Source of the DNA: Phytophthora hibernalis | Lineage: Eukaryota; Oomycota; Peronosporomycetes; Peronosporales; Peronosporaceae | Assembly: GCA_012656075.1 (NCBI GenBank) | Contig: JAAKBF010000390.1 | Span: forward strand, 930,001-994,000 | Direction of reading: 5' to 3' | Length of the DNA stretch: 64,000 bases | Part shown: in pieces, positions 46,220 through 57,629 of the stretch | Numbering within the stretch: the first letter of the stretch is position 1 | Layout of the letters: the number at the start of each line of letters is the position of its first letter | The notes under the pieces: generated by a model | Database searches by the model: none | What the model saw: only the letters and a program-made list of their open reading frames with translations | What the model was told of the DNA's origin: nothing | Made by a program: the position numbers and the translations under genes

Positions 46220-48169
46220 TTAATCGCAACGCTCCAGCCACGCAATGGTCTCAATGTGTGGTGTGTGCGGGAGCATATCAACTGGTTGCAGGTGTCGAAC
46301 ACGATAGGTCCCAAACTCGCCAACATCAGGCTTCGCCTTGGCACAGAGAGCTTCCAGATCAGGCACTTGGGAGTGGGGATTGCACGACACATAGCAAATG
46401 TGTTTCGGAGCCATGCGACGCAGCATTTTGATCAGCTTCTTGTGCAACCCAGCTCGAGGTGGGTCCACGATCACCATGTCCGGGAGATTAGACGCCACTG
46501 CAACCTCGTCCACGCTGGAAACAGTTTTCTGCAAAAGTTCGTCCTCCTGCCAGTTCTTGGCCAGATCGACGCAGAAGAACTGCATGTGATCGGACGAGTA
46601 GCCGTTCAGACGCGCATTCACTTTAGCGCGCTCGACGGCAGCTTCCACCAGCTCGAACCCCACCACTTTCTTTGCATATTCACCCATGCAAATACCAATG
46701 CTGCCCACACCGCAGAACAGGTCCCAGACTACAGGTTTCGCAGGTAAAGCTGCCATCATCTGCTGAATCTCGCAATACAGAACACTTGCCTGGGTCGAGT
46801 TGGGCTGGAAGAACGAGTCGAACGAGATCTCAAAGCGGTGGTCCAAGATTGTGTCTTGCAGGTGCGGGACTCCGTACAGAACTCGTTCTGTGGTGGCAAC
46901 CGCAGCAGATTCAGAGGCTTCAGTATTTTTCCTGCGCCGATGACGTTGGGCTTCGCTATCCAGACTCTCCACAATCGACACAAGTCGCGGAGCATCACCA
47001 GCCGTAGCAACTAAGTCTTGTTCATGTTCCTGTACCAAATCGCTCACAATGCGTTTCAACAACTCACTTTGCTCTCCATTGAACGTCGTGGTTACAAGTC
47101 CAAGCATCATCTCGGTAGAACCTTCACCATTTACACCGCGACGCAGCACAATTTGCTTGAGAAACCCTTCGTGGGTATTAAAGTCATACGCTTGCAATCC
47201 CGCATCCTCACATCTCGTCACAAGCTGCTGCAGTAACCGGTTGCAAGCCGAAGCTTGCAGCAGACACTCATCCAGCGACAAAATTCGAGGGCTCCACACT
47301 GCTGAGCGGCGTCGACGTGATTTTTCTTGCCGTGCACCTGCTTCGATCGTCGAGCACTAACTGATGCCACAGGAAACATCCCCACGGTGAACGTGTAGCG
47401 TATAGGAGTTACTTGATCACTGCCATCGTCTGCAGGTTTGTCTTCATCCAACAGCCAGCGACCAGTGCTGCACGTAAACTCCATCTTGTTCCGGTAGTGG
47501 TAAACTCCAGTCTCCTCTTTAGCTTGCACTCCTAGAATTTCACGAATCTCCATGTCTGGAGAGTGTCGACGAACAGCAAAAAGCTCTCGAACCCATTCCT
47601 GCTTCTCCTTAAGTTGCTGCTCGTAGCTTACGTGCTGCAACTTGCAACCGCCACAGATACCAAAGTACTTTTTGCACAGAGGTTGCACTCGTTGGTCACT
47701 GGGCTTGGACAGCTCCACTAGCTGCCCGAAGAGTGGCCAGGTGTCTCGAGATTGGTCTGCAGCCCATTTGTCTCGAACTTGGACGTCTTTCTCCCAAATT
47801 TCGACCTGCAGCTCGTCCCCTGGAGCTGCAAAAGGCACCACCACATGCATCTGAGTGCCTTCATCGGAGACATAGGTGCCGAGTCCATCTCCGTGGCCAT
47901 TGAGCCGGTCCACAGCCTGTGTAAACCGTAGTTAAATGATTGTATCCTTTTGTTTGTCATATAAACTCCTCATTTGTTCAATCATATCGATACGAAACGA
48001 TTGGTTGGGAATGATTTTAGCGTACCAGAGCAACGAGATGCTTGGCGTTTGGCGCAGTTGACGATGGTTTACTGTAGTAGCGACGGCCAGTGAGTGGACT
48101 CCATCCTTTTCGTTGATATTGAACAGATAGCGCCGAGATACGCGATTGCATCGCCAGGAAGCCCGTCAT
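46220..48169 (-). CDS. TrmA/TRMT2-type tRNA (uracil-5)-methyltransferase, likely mitochondrial
   Basis: This SAM-dependent enzyme would make 5-methyluridine in RNA (m5U54 of tRNA in the family). Exon 1 (48026-48169) starts at MTGFLAMQSRIS and has a transit-peptide character ending RRYYSKPSS. A 109-bp phase-0 intron (47917-48025) leads to the TRAM-like domain (DRLNGHGDGLGTY). Iron-sulfur-type cysteines sit in CKKYFGICGGC. The methyltransferase core carries VWDLFCGVGSIGI, VDPPRAGLHKK and the nucleophile Cys in YVSCNPHS, and ends LQPVDMLPHTPHIE. One base is missing in a C-run near 47290, which splits the gene into two frames. All catalytic motifs are intact. The frame and exon join are inference; the family is clear. 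Confidence 0.9.
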
Positions 48170-48329
48170 CGCTTTATATTATAAAATATTGCCGCGTTAT
48201 TGAAAAGCTGTAATATCCTTTTTTCGACCAATGACATTCAGGCACGACCACCAGAACGTACCTCACTCGCTCCTGGGCGTAGGTTGCTAGCAATATGTTG
48301 TAAAAAATAGAAGAGTGGGTTTAATAAGT

Positions 48330-48648
48330 TGTGGTGGTCTAGTGTCACCCGATTCGTGAAAACCATCAAGCTGCATCAGTCTGCACAAGAAGGAACGACA
48401 AGATCTATTCATATTTTTATTATCTGGTAAGCTAGAGCGTTGGTTTCGAAACTATTATAACCTTCTCTTGGGAGCACGGCTTCTCGCCCCTCACTCTCTT
48501 AATATCTACTACAAGCGGAGAAACCCCACTGAACCAACTTGTTAGAGCTTCTTCTCTATCCAACCTAGCTTCCTCGATCAAACAGTACAAGTAACCTGAC
48601 TACGAGAAGGAAGTCTGCTCTCGGAGTAAGGGGTACCAAATTGCAACA
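48330..48648 (+). repeat. 5' LTR (~319 bp)
   Basis: Starts TGTGGTGG and ends TTGCAACA. It shares long stretches with 53267-53574 (e.g. GGTAAGCTAGAGCGTTGG), with small indels and substitutions between them that indicate age. Confidence 0.75.
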
Positions 48649-48684
48649 TAGTAGCCTTCGTCAAGGAGGAGCTACCGAGCAAGA

Positions 48685-49720
48685 ATGAGCGACAGTGAGA
48701 TGGGTGAAACCTCCCCGGGTACACCCCAGCAGCAAGTGTCACCGTTGACCGCTGAAGAAGTGCATGCGCTTCGAGTGGTCCTGGTTAACTTTGAAGGATC
48801 AAAACACAACTGGGGAAAGTTAGCAGCGACCAAGTCGGCAGCACAGGTGCAATGTCCGATAAGGCACTGAAAAGCGATGAACAACATCTTGCTAGTGAGA
48901 AATTGCCGTGGGAGAACCAACTCCTGCTACAAAAGATCGTGGCGCAAAACCGAACGGTGGTGCAGCAGACACATACCGGGTTGATCAAGATCGACGGCCG
49001 AATCTATGTCACCACGGCAGATATCCAACAAATTAAAAGTGAAACGAGTCTCGCCGTGGAGAACATCAACACGCTGAAAGACACCGTGAACAAGATCGAT
49101 CCTGGTACACATATGTTTGACAGTGATGACCTCTATCCAGAATGGGATGTCACAGGACCTTCACCCGATCACTTCGACCAGTACGAGGTCGCTGCACTTG
49201 AGCGACTCATCGACGAGTACTTAAAGCAAAAAGAGACACCCATCTACGGAGGCGAAGACGACGAAGCCATCGAAGTCTACGCCCTGAATATGCATGTTGT
49301 ATGGAGCATACGGGCTGCATTTCACGCATCCACGAGTGAACGCACACGTCGGGCAGTTGCTGATGAACTACACCCAGGGAAAAGCCAAGCATAGACTGTT
49401 GAGGGACTACAAGGGCCCCCAAACCAGGACAGAGATGACTAAGGGTATGCGCGGTCGGTTCGTTACGAAAGCTAAGGAGGAAGACCTGGTGACCAGTTTT
49501 CGACTACAAGCAAGGCACCAAATCGCTCGACTTGTACATCAAAGAGTTTATTCGCCTCGGGAAGACGGACAATGTGTCGGAGCACTACAAAATCATTCTC
49601 TTTAAGATGGGGCTAAAATCAAAAAATTCTGCGAACTACTTCGAATCCGCGAATTTGAAACACTAGAGGACCTATTGGATGGAGCACGTGGCCTAAATCC
49701 AAAGACAGCGATTCCGACAC
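48685..49720 (+). pseudogene. gag of the gypsy-like element, broken
   Basis: The structural protein region begins MSDSEMGETSPGTP, changes frame near 48850 and again near 49390, and includes a recognisable capsid-type block (LYIKEFIRLGKTDNVSEHYK, FETLEDLLDGA). It is followed by a poorly readable protease region to about 50100. Non-functional. Confidence 0.65.
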
Positions 49721-50339
49721 GACTAAGGCGGCAAGCAAGCCAGACAAGAAGGCACCATTGACTCTAAACGAGCCTAAACCACGTGGGAGAGGTAGCCAAC
49801 GCTGATCATCAACGCGCTGTTCAGAAGCTGGGCACACGGCGGACCAATGTTGGGCGTTAAACCCGGAGCAGAAGCCGAAGTCGCTACAAACCGAGAACGC
49901 TCGAGTTATAATGCGGCTGTAGCGAAGCCCACGCGCGTCTTCGTGATCCAAGTTTCACCGCGATTGGGGGTCCTGCGAATAAGAGACAGCTTCCGCGAAT
50001 ATCATCTCCCTCAAGATCGGGAATCACCGCACCCAACAGACCACGAAGCTAAACGTCCTTCGTGGGAGCTCAGAGAAAACTCGTCATGTCTGTAAATCCA
50101 TGGAATGACTTGCCACACCACGAGAAAGCAGACAAAACAGCTTGTGAAAATGAAGTAGTGCGAATTTATGGTGGTGTTGCCTCAAAAGACATCAACGTAC
50201 TGTATAAGGCGCTCATAAGGGCGGCGACTTTAGCACAGTGGGGATTGACGACGTGAAACTGCACGCGCATCAGATGCTTAATGTCAACGTGAAGACGAGA
50301 AAGAAATCTGAGCGCCAAGCGACGACGGATAAAGAGTCT

Positions 50340-50517
50340 TTCAAAGATAACCCGGCACTCTCCCTCATACAAATGTTAAACCCCACTTTCCGTACCAAGC
50401 TGCTTAAAGGAAGGCCGGTACACGGGGAGCACGAGATGGAACTTTCCCTAGGGCATGGAGCAATATTCAGACCCCAATGGCGACTCAGACCGGAACAAAC
50501 ACGGACGTTGCGGGAAT
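50340..50517 (+). pseudogene. Start of reverse transcriptase, plus strand remnant
   Basis: The frame around 50400-50517 (HEMELSLGHG, FRPQWRLRPEQTRTLRE) matches the usual N-terminal edge of gypsy RT, then stops where the inverted segment begins. Confidence 0.55.
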
Positions 50518-50519
50518 GA

Positions 50520-52195
50520 CTGAAGGAGATGTTAGATGTCTTTTTCCAATCAAGCTGTTCTTGACTGCCCGAGTGGTTTTCTCGATCCCCGGGTGCCCAC
50601 TAATAGCACTATCGTGTAGTTCCCAGAGGATGACATTCTGGACTTCTTCGTTGCGATTCGGAATCAAGATCCGAGAGCTTCCGTTGAGACCATAGTACAC
50701 CAAATCATCCCCGTCAGAATATCGGAAGCGGTGAGGATGCTCTACGACGAGCATCTTCTTCTGTAATAGGTTTCCTCGAACGAATTCGTGCACCGCTTGA
50801 GCTCTGTGAATTAGATCCAATAGTGAGTTTGGCTTCAGCTTTTTCATCGCGTACATATGCTTGTTTCGAAGAGACAGGGAATCAATTTCAAAGTCACTTC
50901 GTCTACTCAGGGCGTCGGTCACTGTGTTGGTATCCCCAAGATATAGCAGAACGTGATTTGGTAGTCTGTAAGCTGGTCATACTATCTACAGATGCGGCGG
51001 TTTATGCTCTTCTGTTCGAGCACCTTCTCGATTGATGATCAGTTTTCACAGTGCATCCCCATCCACCAAATACACCCGACATATATTCAAGCAGTGAATA
51101 ATGGCCAAAATTTCTTGTTCGTGTGTGGTGTAGGTGAGCTCTGCCGCCGTGAGATTCCGACCTGTATATGCTGTTGGCCGCTCTACCGACTGTAGTTTCG
51201 TCACATCAACTCCGCCCTCAACCTTCCCTAGAGAAGATTCAATTTGATAGAGGACACCACCGATGGCAAACTGAGAAGCATCGGTCCGAAGACGGAATGG
51301 GCGAGCGAAATCCAGAAGAGCGAGGACTGTATTATTAATGAGCGCCACCTTTAGGTTTAAGGACATTTTGAGCACTGGGCGTTCGCACAATAACCTTCGC
51401 CTTAGATTTGATTAGGTTGAAGAGTAGGGCACTGATCTCAGGATAGTGTTCGCAAAATCTCTGCATGTTCCAAGAAACGACTGAAGGACCTTTACCGTTC
51501 TCGGCTCGGGCCACTCCCTGATGCCTGCCACCTTGTCGGGATCGATCCGTACGCCGTCAACACCAACAAAATCTCCGATACAAGGGATCCCCCGGCTACA
51601 TATCGTCGATTGCACGAGATCCAGGTATAGCTTTAGCTCCCGATACCACTCAAAAACGCGTTCGATTGCAGCCAGGTGATTTTGATGTATTCGTCTTTTG
51701 TAAAGACATAGATGTCATCAAAGTAAGTGGCGACGCAGTCAGACAGGTCCTTGAAATCCTTCGTGACTATCCGGTTGAAGGTGGCTGGTGCGTTGCTCAC
51801 ACCCTCGAGACGGCTAGATATTCAAATAATCCGTCTGGGGTGTGAAATACACGTCGGATTCACGCATTCTTATCTGGTAGTATCGCTAAAAAGAGCTATA
51901 CCACTGACGATCGAAAATATCATCTTTCCGTGGCATTGGAGTTGATTGACGAATTGTCTGTTGGTTCATCGCGCAGTAGTCGTGGACAATGCGCCAACCA
52001 ACCGGTTTCTTAATACAGAATGTAGGGGCGCCATAAGGAGAGATGCTGGACCTGGTTTGCTGAGACCACTCGAAATTCCAACCGGTCGCAGGACTTCAAT
52101 TGGAATGGGGACTTCCCGTAAATGATAGTGGAAATGACGCGGTACTGGTAATCGCCTGATAAAATGCGCGCACTTCGTCGCAACAACAACAACGA
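50520..52195 (-). pseudogene. Inverted RT-RNase H-integrase segment
   Basis: Read on the minus strand from 52195 down: RT fingers (SPYGAPTFCIKKPVGWRIVH, about 52045), the RT active site YFDD (51713-51724), the connection (DPDKVAGIREWPEP), RNase H (FRLRTDASQFAIGGVLYQ, TTHEQEILAIIH) and the integrase zinc-finger end (ELHDSAISGHPG). The order is normal but the strand is opposite to gag and the integrase C-terminus. Several stops break it. Confidence 0.8.
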
Positions 52196-52199
52196 TTAC

Positions 52200-53259
52200 A
52201 GCAAAGGGGCTAGCGAGAGTATTTTTGAACCAATATGTGCGATATCATGGAGTTCTCCTAAACATTACTTCGGATCGTAACTCAAAGTTTACATTACGCT
52301 TCTGACAGGAGTGCGCGAAGCTCCAAGGAACCAAGCTGAGGATGTCGTCAGCTTATCAACAACGGACGGATGACCAAGTTGAAAGAGTCAATGTGATTTT
52401 GGCGACGTACTTGCGGAGCTACGTTGGGGGTTACAGGAACGAATGGGCTTCGTTTGTCGCCCTTGTAGAGTTTGCGTACAACCGACACCATCTGGACACA
52501 ATTCAGATGTCGCCATTCTCTGCTGACTTAGGATACAACCCAGCGATGCCGATTAATTAATCTTGATGTTCGAGCTGCTCCGACTTCTGAAGAAAAAAAC
52601 TGCGACGAAACTTCTTCTTCACATGGAAACAATTCTCCGGCAGGTGCAAGCTCATATCCGGGTCTCAGCAGAGTAAATAAAAATACAGTACGATAAAGGG
52701 CGACGCGATCAAACATTCTAAGTCAGAGACATGGTGTTAGTATCGACATAAAAACTTGAGTGTCGAGACAACTGGTGCTACGAAGAGGAAATTAGCTCCG
52801 AAATGGATGGGTCCTTACGAGGTCGTGGGAAATGTTCATGAAAGCACGTCGTATCGGCCGAATCTACCCCAGGAGAGCTCGCTGTGTTCTATATTTCACA
52901 CGACGAGTCTGAAACTCTTTCGGAGATACGGATCTCTGACGCGAGACAACACCGTGTCCACCGTTCGACTGAAGGATGATACCCAAGCCCAAGACCACCT
53001 TATTGAGGAGATTTTGGGTCATCGATTCACAGCATACGGTCTCGACGAGTTAAAATGCAAGTGGGGTGGAGTAGCTGATGATATCACGTGGGAACCTGCA
53101 GTCGGTACCAGGCCTTATCAAACAATTTCAGCGGAAGACAAATGGAAAGAACCCGCGTGGCTCCAGTCGCATGCTCAGACAGCAGCACGAGGCAAATTTC
53201 GTGGGATCAGCGATCGAGCGGGTAATGCCGAAATCTCTGTTTATTTCCTCTTCAAGTAA
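52200..53259 (+). pseudogene. Integrase core C-half and chromodomain-like tail
   Basis: Plus-strand block with ARVFLNQYVRYHGVLLNITS, then GTKLRMSSAYQQRTDDQVER, then a chromodomain-like end (IEEILGHRFTAYGLDELKCK, DDITWEP). A stop after LRF and a frame change near 52740 disrupt it. Confidence 0.7.
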
Positions 53260-53266
53260 TCAAAGT

Positions 53267-53574
53267 TGTCTTCAGGGGAGATCGTGTCACCAGATTTGTA
53301 AAAAAACATCAAGCTGCATTCATCTGCACAAGAAGGAACGGCAATAACTATTCATATTTTTATTATCTGGTAAGCTAGAGCGTTGGTTTCGAAACCAACC
53401 TTCTCTTGAGAGCACGACTCCTCGTCTCACTTTGTTAATATCTACAACAAGCGGAGCAACCATCTTGTTAGAGCTTCTTCACTATTCAGGCTAGCTTCCT
53501 CGATCAAACAGTACAAGGAACCAGACTACGAGGAGGAAGTCTGCCCTAGGAGTAACTGGTACCATATTGCAACA
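53267..53574 (+). repeat. 3' LTR (~308 bp)
   Basis: Partner of 48330-48648; ends TATTGCAACA. Confidence 0.75.
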
Positions 53575-53989
53575 GTAAGACAAATGGCTAAGTGTATTTT
53601 GGTTTCGTTGACGAAAAGCTTGCTCGAAGTACTAGGTGGGTTGAGTAACTTCGCTCAGTTATACATGTAGTGCTGTACTCCAGAACTACCCGACCTGAAG
53701 TCGTTAGTAGCCCTTTTCACGAGCTCGCCGCCGTTGGTGGTATTTGTGTGTGTGGATTGAGTATATCCAGATACTAGAACTCGCTTTGGGAGCTGGCCGA
53801 GGTGGGTCCTAGAAGGTGATCTAGCCGTTATGAAGTAGCGAAGTGGATATACATGTATTAGTAGTGTATTTTACTCGGCTTGCTGGTCGGCCTCGGTTCC
53901 TATTGTTAAATTGAAAGACAGTTCTCATAGCTATTGCGTGAATATTGAACTTACGTATAATATGGTTTAAAGTACGCACTCTATTTATA
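53575..53989 (+). other. Short stretch between two transposons
   Basis: Nothing recognised between the gypsy element and the pogo-like element. Confidence 0.4.
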
Positions 53990-54056
53990 TAGTGCGGTAA
54001 AATCTCGAAGAGAGCGCACTATTCTATGCGCACTCTATTTCGAAACTCACGAGCAC

Positions 54057-54145
54057 TGTCAGCTCAGGTGGTTAAGGCACCTGGGTTTATTGAGGGCCCC
54101 TGGTGGGAGCAGGGTTGTCGCGGTCGATTCCCATCGAATACGTTA
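54057..54145 (+). other. tRNA-like A-box and B-box segment
   Basis: CAGCTCAGGTGGTTAAGGC resembles a tRNA D-arm/A-box, and CGGTCGATTCCC a slightly short T-arm/B-box, 50 bp later. The stems do not close well, so this is more likely a tRNA-derived relic than a working tRNA. It lies in the 3' non-coding part of the pogo-like element. Confidence 0.35.
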
Positions 54146-54234
54146 ATTCCCCGTGCTGAAATGGTAAGTCTCCAGTTGTATTCCAATTCATCCTAGCTGC
54201 AAGTGCATCTGACTAACATCTTCTTTTACTACAG

Positions 54235-55556
54235 CTAATCCTCAATGATGATGTCATCTAGCTTCTTCATCATATTTCCAATTGCCTCATCGCTGTCGAT
54301 AATCGCGTGATCTTGCAGCTCCCACGCCATTCGAAATTTCCTTCCGTACACGTCGTGTCGCGCGATGTGCCACGACGTGGGCTCGTCACTAAACCCGCAC
54401 ATCGATACGCTTTTCGTTATCACGCTCTCCTGTGTTTGTCTCCACGCTTTGAGCACTCATGACGCTACGAGCTCTACCTCTGGGTGCCGTGGATTCCCTC
54501 CTTTAGTGTAGCGAACCTTGTCAGAGTGCTTCCAATCATTGATGATCTTGGGGAGATTGTCCCGAAACGACTTGTAGATCCCCATATCTCCCGCTTGCAG
54601 GTAGGGTGTCAAGCCGCCAGGGATTACCGCCATCTTGATGTCCTTCTCGACGCACCGCTGCTTGAACACCTTGCCGATATGAGCTCTCATGGAGTCCCAG
54701 ACAACTTATTGTCCAGCAGCTTTTGCAACGTCAGGAAAGTACCAGTCGAGCCAATTGACAAGAAATGTCTGGTCCACCCACGCCCGTACTTGATACGCAA
54801 CATAGCACCCTCCAATCCGTTCAATAGAGTTCCCCGCCTTACGTTTCCAAATAGGACACGGCGGCAACTGTTTTCGAGAAGCCGTCACCGCAAGGGCGGC
54901 TGGGATGCTCATGGACGAGAACCCCGTAGAGCGGATGACAACGTGACGGGCCTCAATCTCATCAACCGTGTGGGTTCGCGCGTCTTTAAAATAGACGGCC
55001 GTCTCGTTCATTAGAATGGTCCGTTTGAGGTTCATCAAGGACTTGTGCTCAGCCAGGTACGTCATATATGAAAAAGTTCTTCCACCAGCACTTCGTCGCC
55101 GAGCGTCGTCAGGTTCGTACGCTTGCGTAGTGTCAGACTGTAGCGGGTCATGAAACCCTGCCCCCATGGATCGGAGGCCACAAAACGAATAGGGTCGTAT
55201 TCGTGCTCTTCCTCCGTGCGACTTGCTTGAAAGAGCAGGATAGCCGTTGAAGCAATCCATTCTCGGGTAACTTTTCTTTTCGAATTCGCTGGTCGTAGAG
55301 CTGGTCAACCATCGCGTCCTCAACTGCACCGAGAAGAGGCTTCCTGCCACCACCGACAATACAGCACCGAGTACCCATTCAGCACGGATATGTTCTCGAT
55401 CGCGCCACCACCAGCGAAACGCTGACGCGGAAACTCTCCAACCGAGTCGGCGGAAGTGTGGCTCAGCCGCAAAGGGACGCCACCACCTTCGATTTCAATC
55501 CAGTCGATGGCTTGCTGCTTGAGACTGATCTCGACACGCTTGCGTTGCGGAGGCAT
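54235..55556 (-). pseudogene. pogo-like DDE transposase, broken
   Basis: It starts with an HTH-like region (MPPQRKRVEISLKQQAIDWI). The catalytic core is readable: MNETAVYF at the first acidic site (Asn where pogo elements usually have Asp), WDSMRAHIG with the second Asp, and LQAGDMGIYKSF with the third. Stops interrupt it in frame: TAA before VVWDSMRAHIG, and TGA before VLKAWRQTQ at a position normally Trp. The N-terminal part needs frame changes. Non-functional. Confidence 0.75.
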
Positions 55557-55795
55557 GGGGAAAATGGAAACTGAGAAGGTTAATGCAAGAATCGCACCGT
55601 GTCAAATGAATGGTAGACATACCTGCTGGGTGGACTGAATTCGGTTGTGTTATGCAGCGCTGGTTTGCGAATTCGAATGTATTCCACACAGCCTTAAGAC
55701 ATATCTCGAAAGTTCTCGAACTTCACTAAGTACTATAGTGCATACTCTATTCAATCGCACTCTATTTTGATAGAGTGCACTGTTTTGCCGCACTG

Positions 55796-56071
55796 TATTC
55801 GCAGGCATTCTATTAGCTAGGGGAACTCTATTCGGTATTAAACGTTAGTACACCACATTCTGCCGTTTGACTAGTTTTCGACATATATAAGGAGTTGGGT
55901 GAGTTTGGCTCAATAGTGTTGTATTATAGTTGCATTACATGAATTGCCAAAAGCAAAAAAACTGTCATGTTGTTTTGAGCGTTTATTACTATACAGATAG
56001 TGTTCGCACAAACACTAACTGTACAGCTAACACTACTGTTTGCAAACTGTTAGTTAGTGTATAACAAATCT
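55796..56071 (+). other. AT-rich stretch, nothing recognised
   Basis: Contains imperfect inverted repeats around TGTTAGTTAGTG but no gene. Confidence 0.35.
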
Positions 56072-56412
56072 GACTAACATGTATGTGGAGTTAGGCGGCT
56101 CATACTTGTATACTAAAATGTGTCCTCTCGACTCGCTTGGTTCAAGCAATGAGGTTGACAAGTGTCCGTGTCGATGGACACGAGATTGAGTGTTGCAGTG
56201 AGGGACACTCAGTAAGGGCGAGAACATAAGTTATACGAAGATATGGGATATGAGAAGCAGGCGAGAAGGGAACAAGAAATGAGTAGCGTAGAAGACGACA
56301 GGAAGAAATGGCCGGTCGTGCATGGTTATTTGAGTTTGGCATTTTGCCAGTAACACAATAAACCGTATAATAATAATAAAAAGACAAATGTCCGTGTATA
56401 GCCACGTGTCAT
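56072..56412 (+). repeat. Possible solo LTR fragment
   Basis: The stretch TGACTAACATGTATGTGG through a polyadenylation-like AATAAACCG to CCACGTGTCA has the look of an LTR. No internal region or second copy exists in the window, so this is a guess from texture. Confidence 0.25.
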
Positions 56413-56814
56413 CTCAATCCAGCTCTTGTTTGAGCGGATTCCTTTTTCCTTTCCCAATTATCTATGTAGTTTCCTACCTTCCATCGCACCACCAGAACTG
56501 TAGTAATGACTACTGCGAAGTTCATCGCTTGTTTAGAACTGCAGGAAGAACAAACAGACAAACACGTTTGCAAACACCACTTACTGTAAGTTATGCGGAG
56601 TATTGTGAATTTCGTTCATATTTAGCTTTTTGGCTCGATTTGTGCAATACCCCTTCAATCGACAGATGGGTCTCATTGGCCAAAATTGATTTTCTCGTTG
56701 CTTCTTACTCATTCCGAGATCTCTCGCTACGTTGCTGCATCCAGAGTTCGTGCTGCGTAGTAGCGCTTGCTGTCTGCGATCTCTCGTTACACGTGTGGTG
56801 ACCGAGCCCGTGAG

Positions 56815-57560
56815 CCCTCTTTTGCACGTATTGGTTGTGAATTCCGTGCCCGTGAAGCTCGTGCCCGTGAAGCCCGTGCCCGTGAAACTCGTGTTGCCCA
56901 TGTTACTCGTGGCCTGTGCATCTCTCGTTGTTGGCTGTGGCGCTCGCTGCTCGTTGACCTCTCGCTGCTAGTGGGCCTCTCGCTGCTAGTGGACCTCTCA
57001 CTGCCCGTGGGCCTCGTGTTGCCCGAGTTGCTCGTCAATTTGGTGCCCGTGGAGATCGTATTGCCCAAGGCGCTCGTACCAGTGGAGCTTGTTTTTCTCG
57101 TCAATTTGGTGCCCGTGGAGATCGTATTGCCCGTGGCGATCGTACCCGTGGAGCTCATGTTGCCCGTCAATTTCGTACCGGTGGAGATCGTGTTGCCGTG
57201 GCGCTCATACACGTGGACCTCTCGTTGCCATTGTACCTCTCGCGCTCTAATTGCATGTGCTGGTTGCGAAGCTCGTGCACGTGGAGCTCGTGTTGTACGT
57301 GTTGCTCGTAGAGCTCGTTCCCGTGGATCTCTCGCTACTCGTGGTCCTCGTTCACGTGCACCTCTAATTGCTCCTGCTGCTCGTGGAGCTTGTGCACGTG
57401 GATTTCTCGCTGCTTGTCGAGATCGTGCAACGTGTGCCCCCACGTTACTCAAGGATTTCGTGCTGTGCGATCTAGCGTTACTTGTGGGGTTCGATCTTGG
57501 GCTGGACATCCGGTTACTCATGGAGCTCGTGTTGTGCGTGAACGACGGCGTCGTTAAAGA
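56815..57560 (+). repeat. Degenerate minisatellite, 15/18/24-bp units
   Basis: Units of mostly 15 and 18 bp with consensus ending CTCGTG (e.g. TGCCCGTGAAGCTCG) run for about 750 bp. Because unit lengths are multiples of three, both strands keep long open frames: plus 56767-57630, minus 56787-57575. These probably result from the periodicity; no protein is claimed. Confidence 0.7.
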
Positions 57561-57629
57561 CATTGCTGTTTCCACCAGTCTCGGGGGTAGGGAGATCAGG
57601 TTGAAGAGTCTCTCTGTGAGCCTATTATA

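Larger units (their letters stand above)
48330..53574 (+). mobile_element. Degenerate Ty3/gypsy LTR retrotransposon with inverted pol segment
   Basis: Related LTRs (48330-48648, 53267-53574) enclose gag (+), the start of RT (+), an RT to RNase H to integrase block in reverse (about 50520-52195), and the integrase core plus chromodomain-like tail (+). All genes have stops or shifts. Internal order is explained by inversion of one 1.7-kb block. The integrase stretch that should join the inverted block to the plus-strand core is missing. LTR ends and the target duplication are not exact; a 4-bp TAAG near both outer ends is only suggestive. Confidence 0.85.
53990..55795 (-). mobile_element. Decayed pogo/Tigger-like DNA transposon
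   Basis: Imperfect 13-bp terminal inverted repeats (YAGTGCGGYAAAA, at 53990 and ending 55795) are flanked on both sides by TA, the usual pogo target site. Inside lies a broken transposase on the minus strand. Subterminal DNA is rich in GCACTCTAT-type repeats on both sides. Confidence 0.7.

Noticed and set aside
54057..54145. Functional tRNA gene
   Set aside because: A- and B-box-like stretches are present but the T-arm is one base short and no acceptor stem closes.
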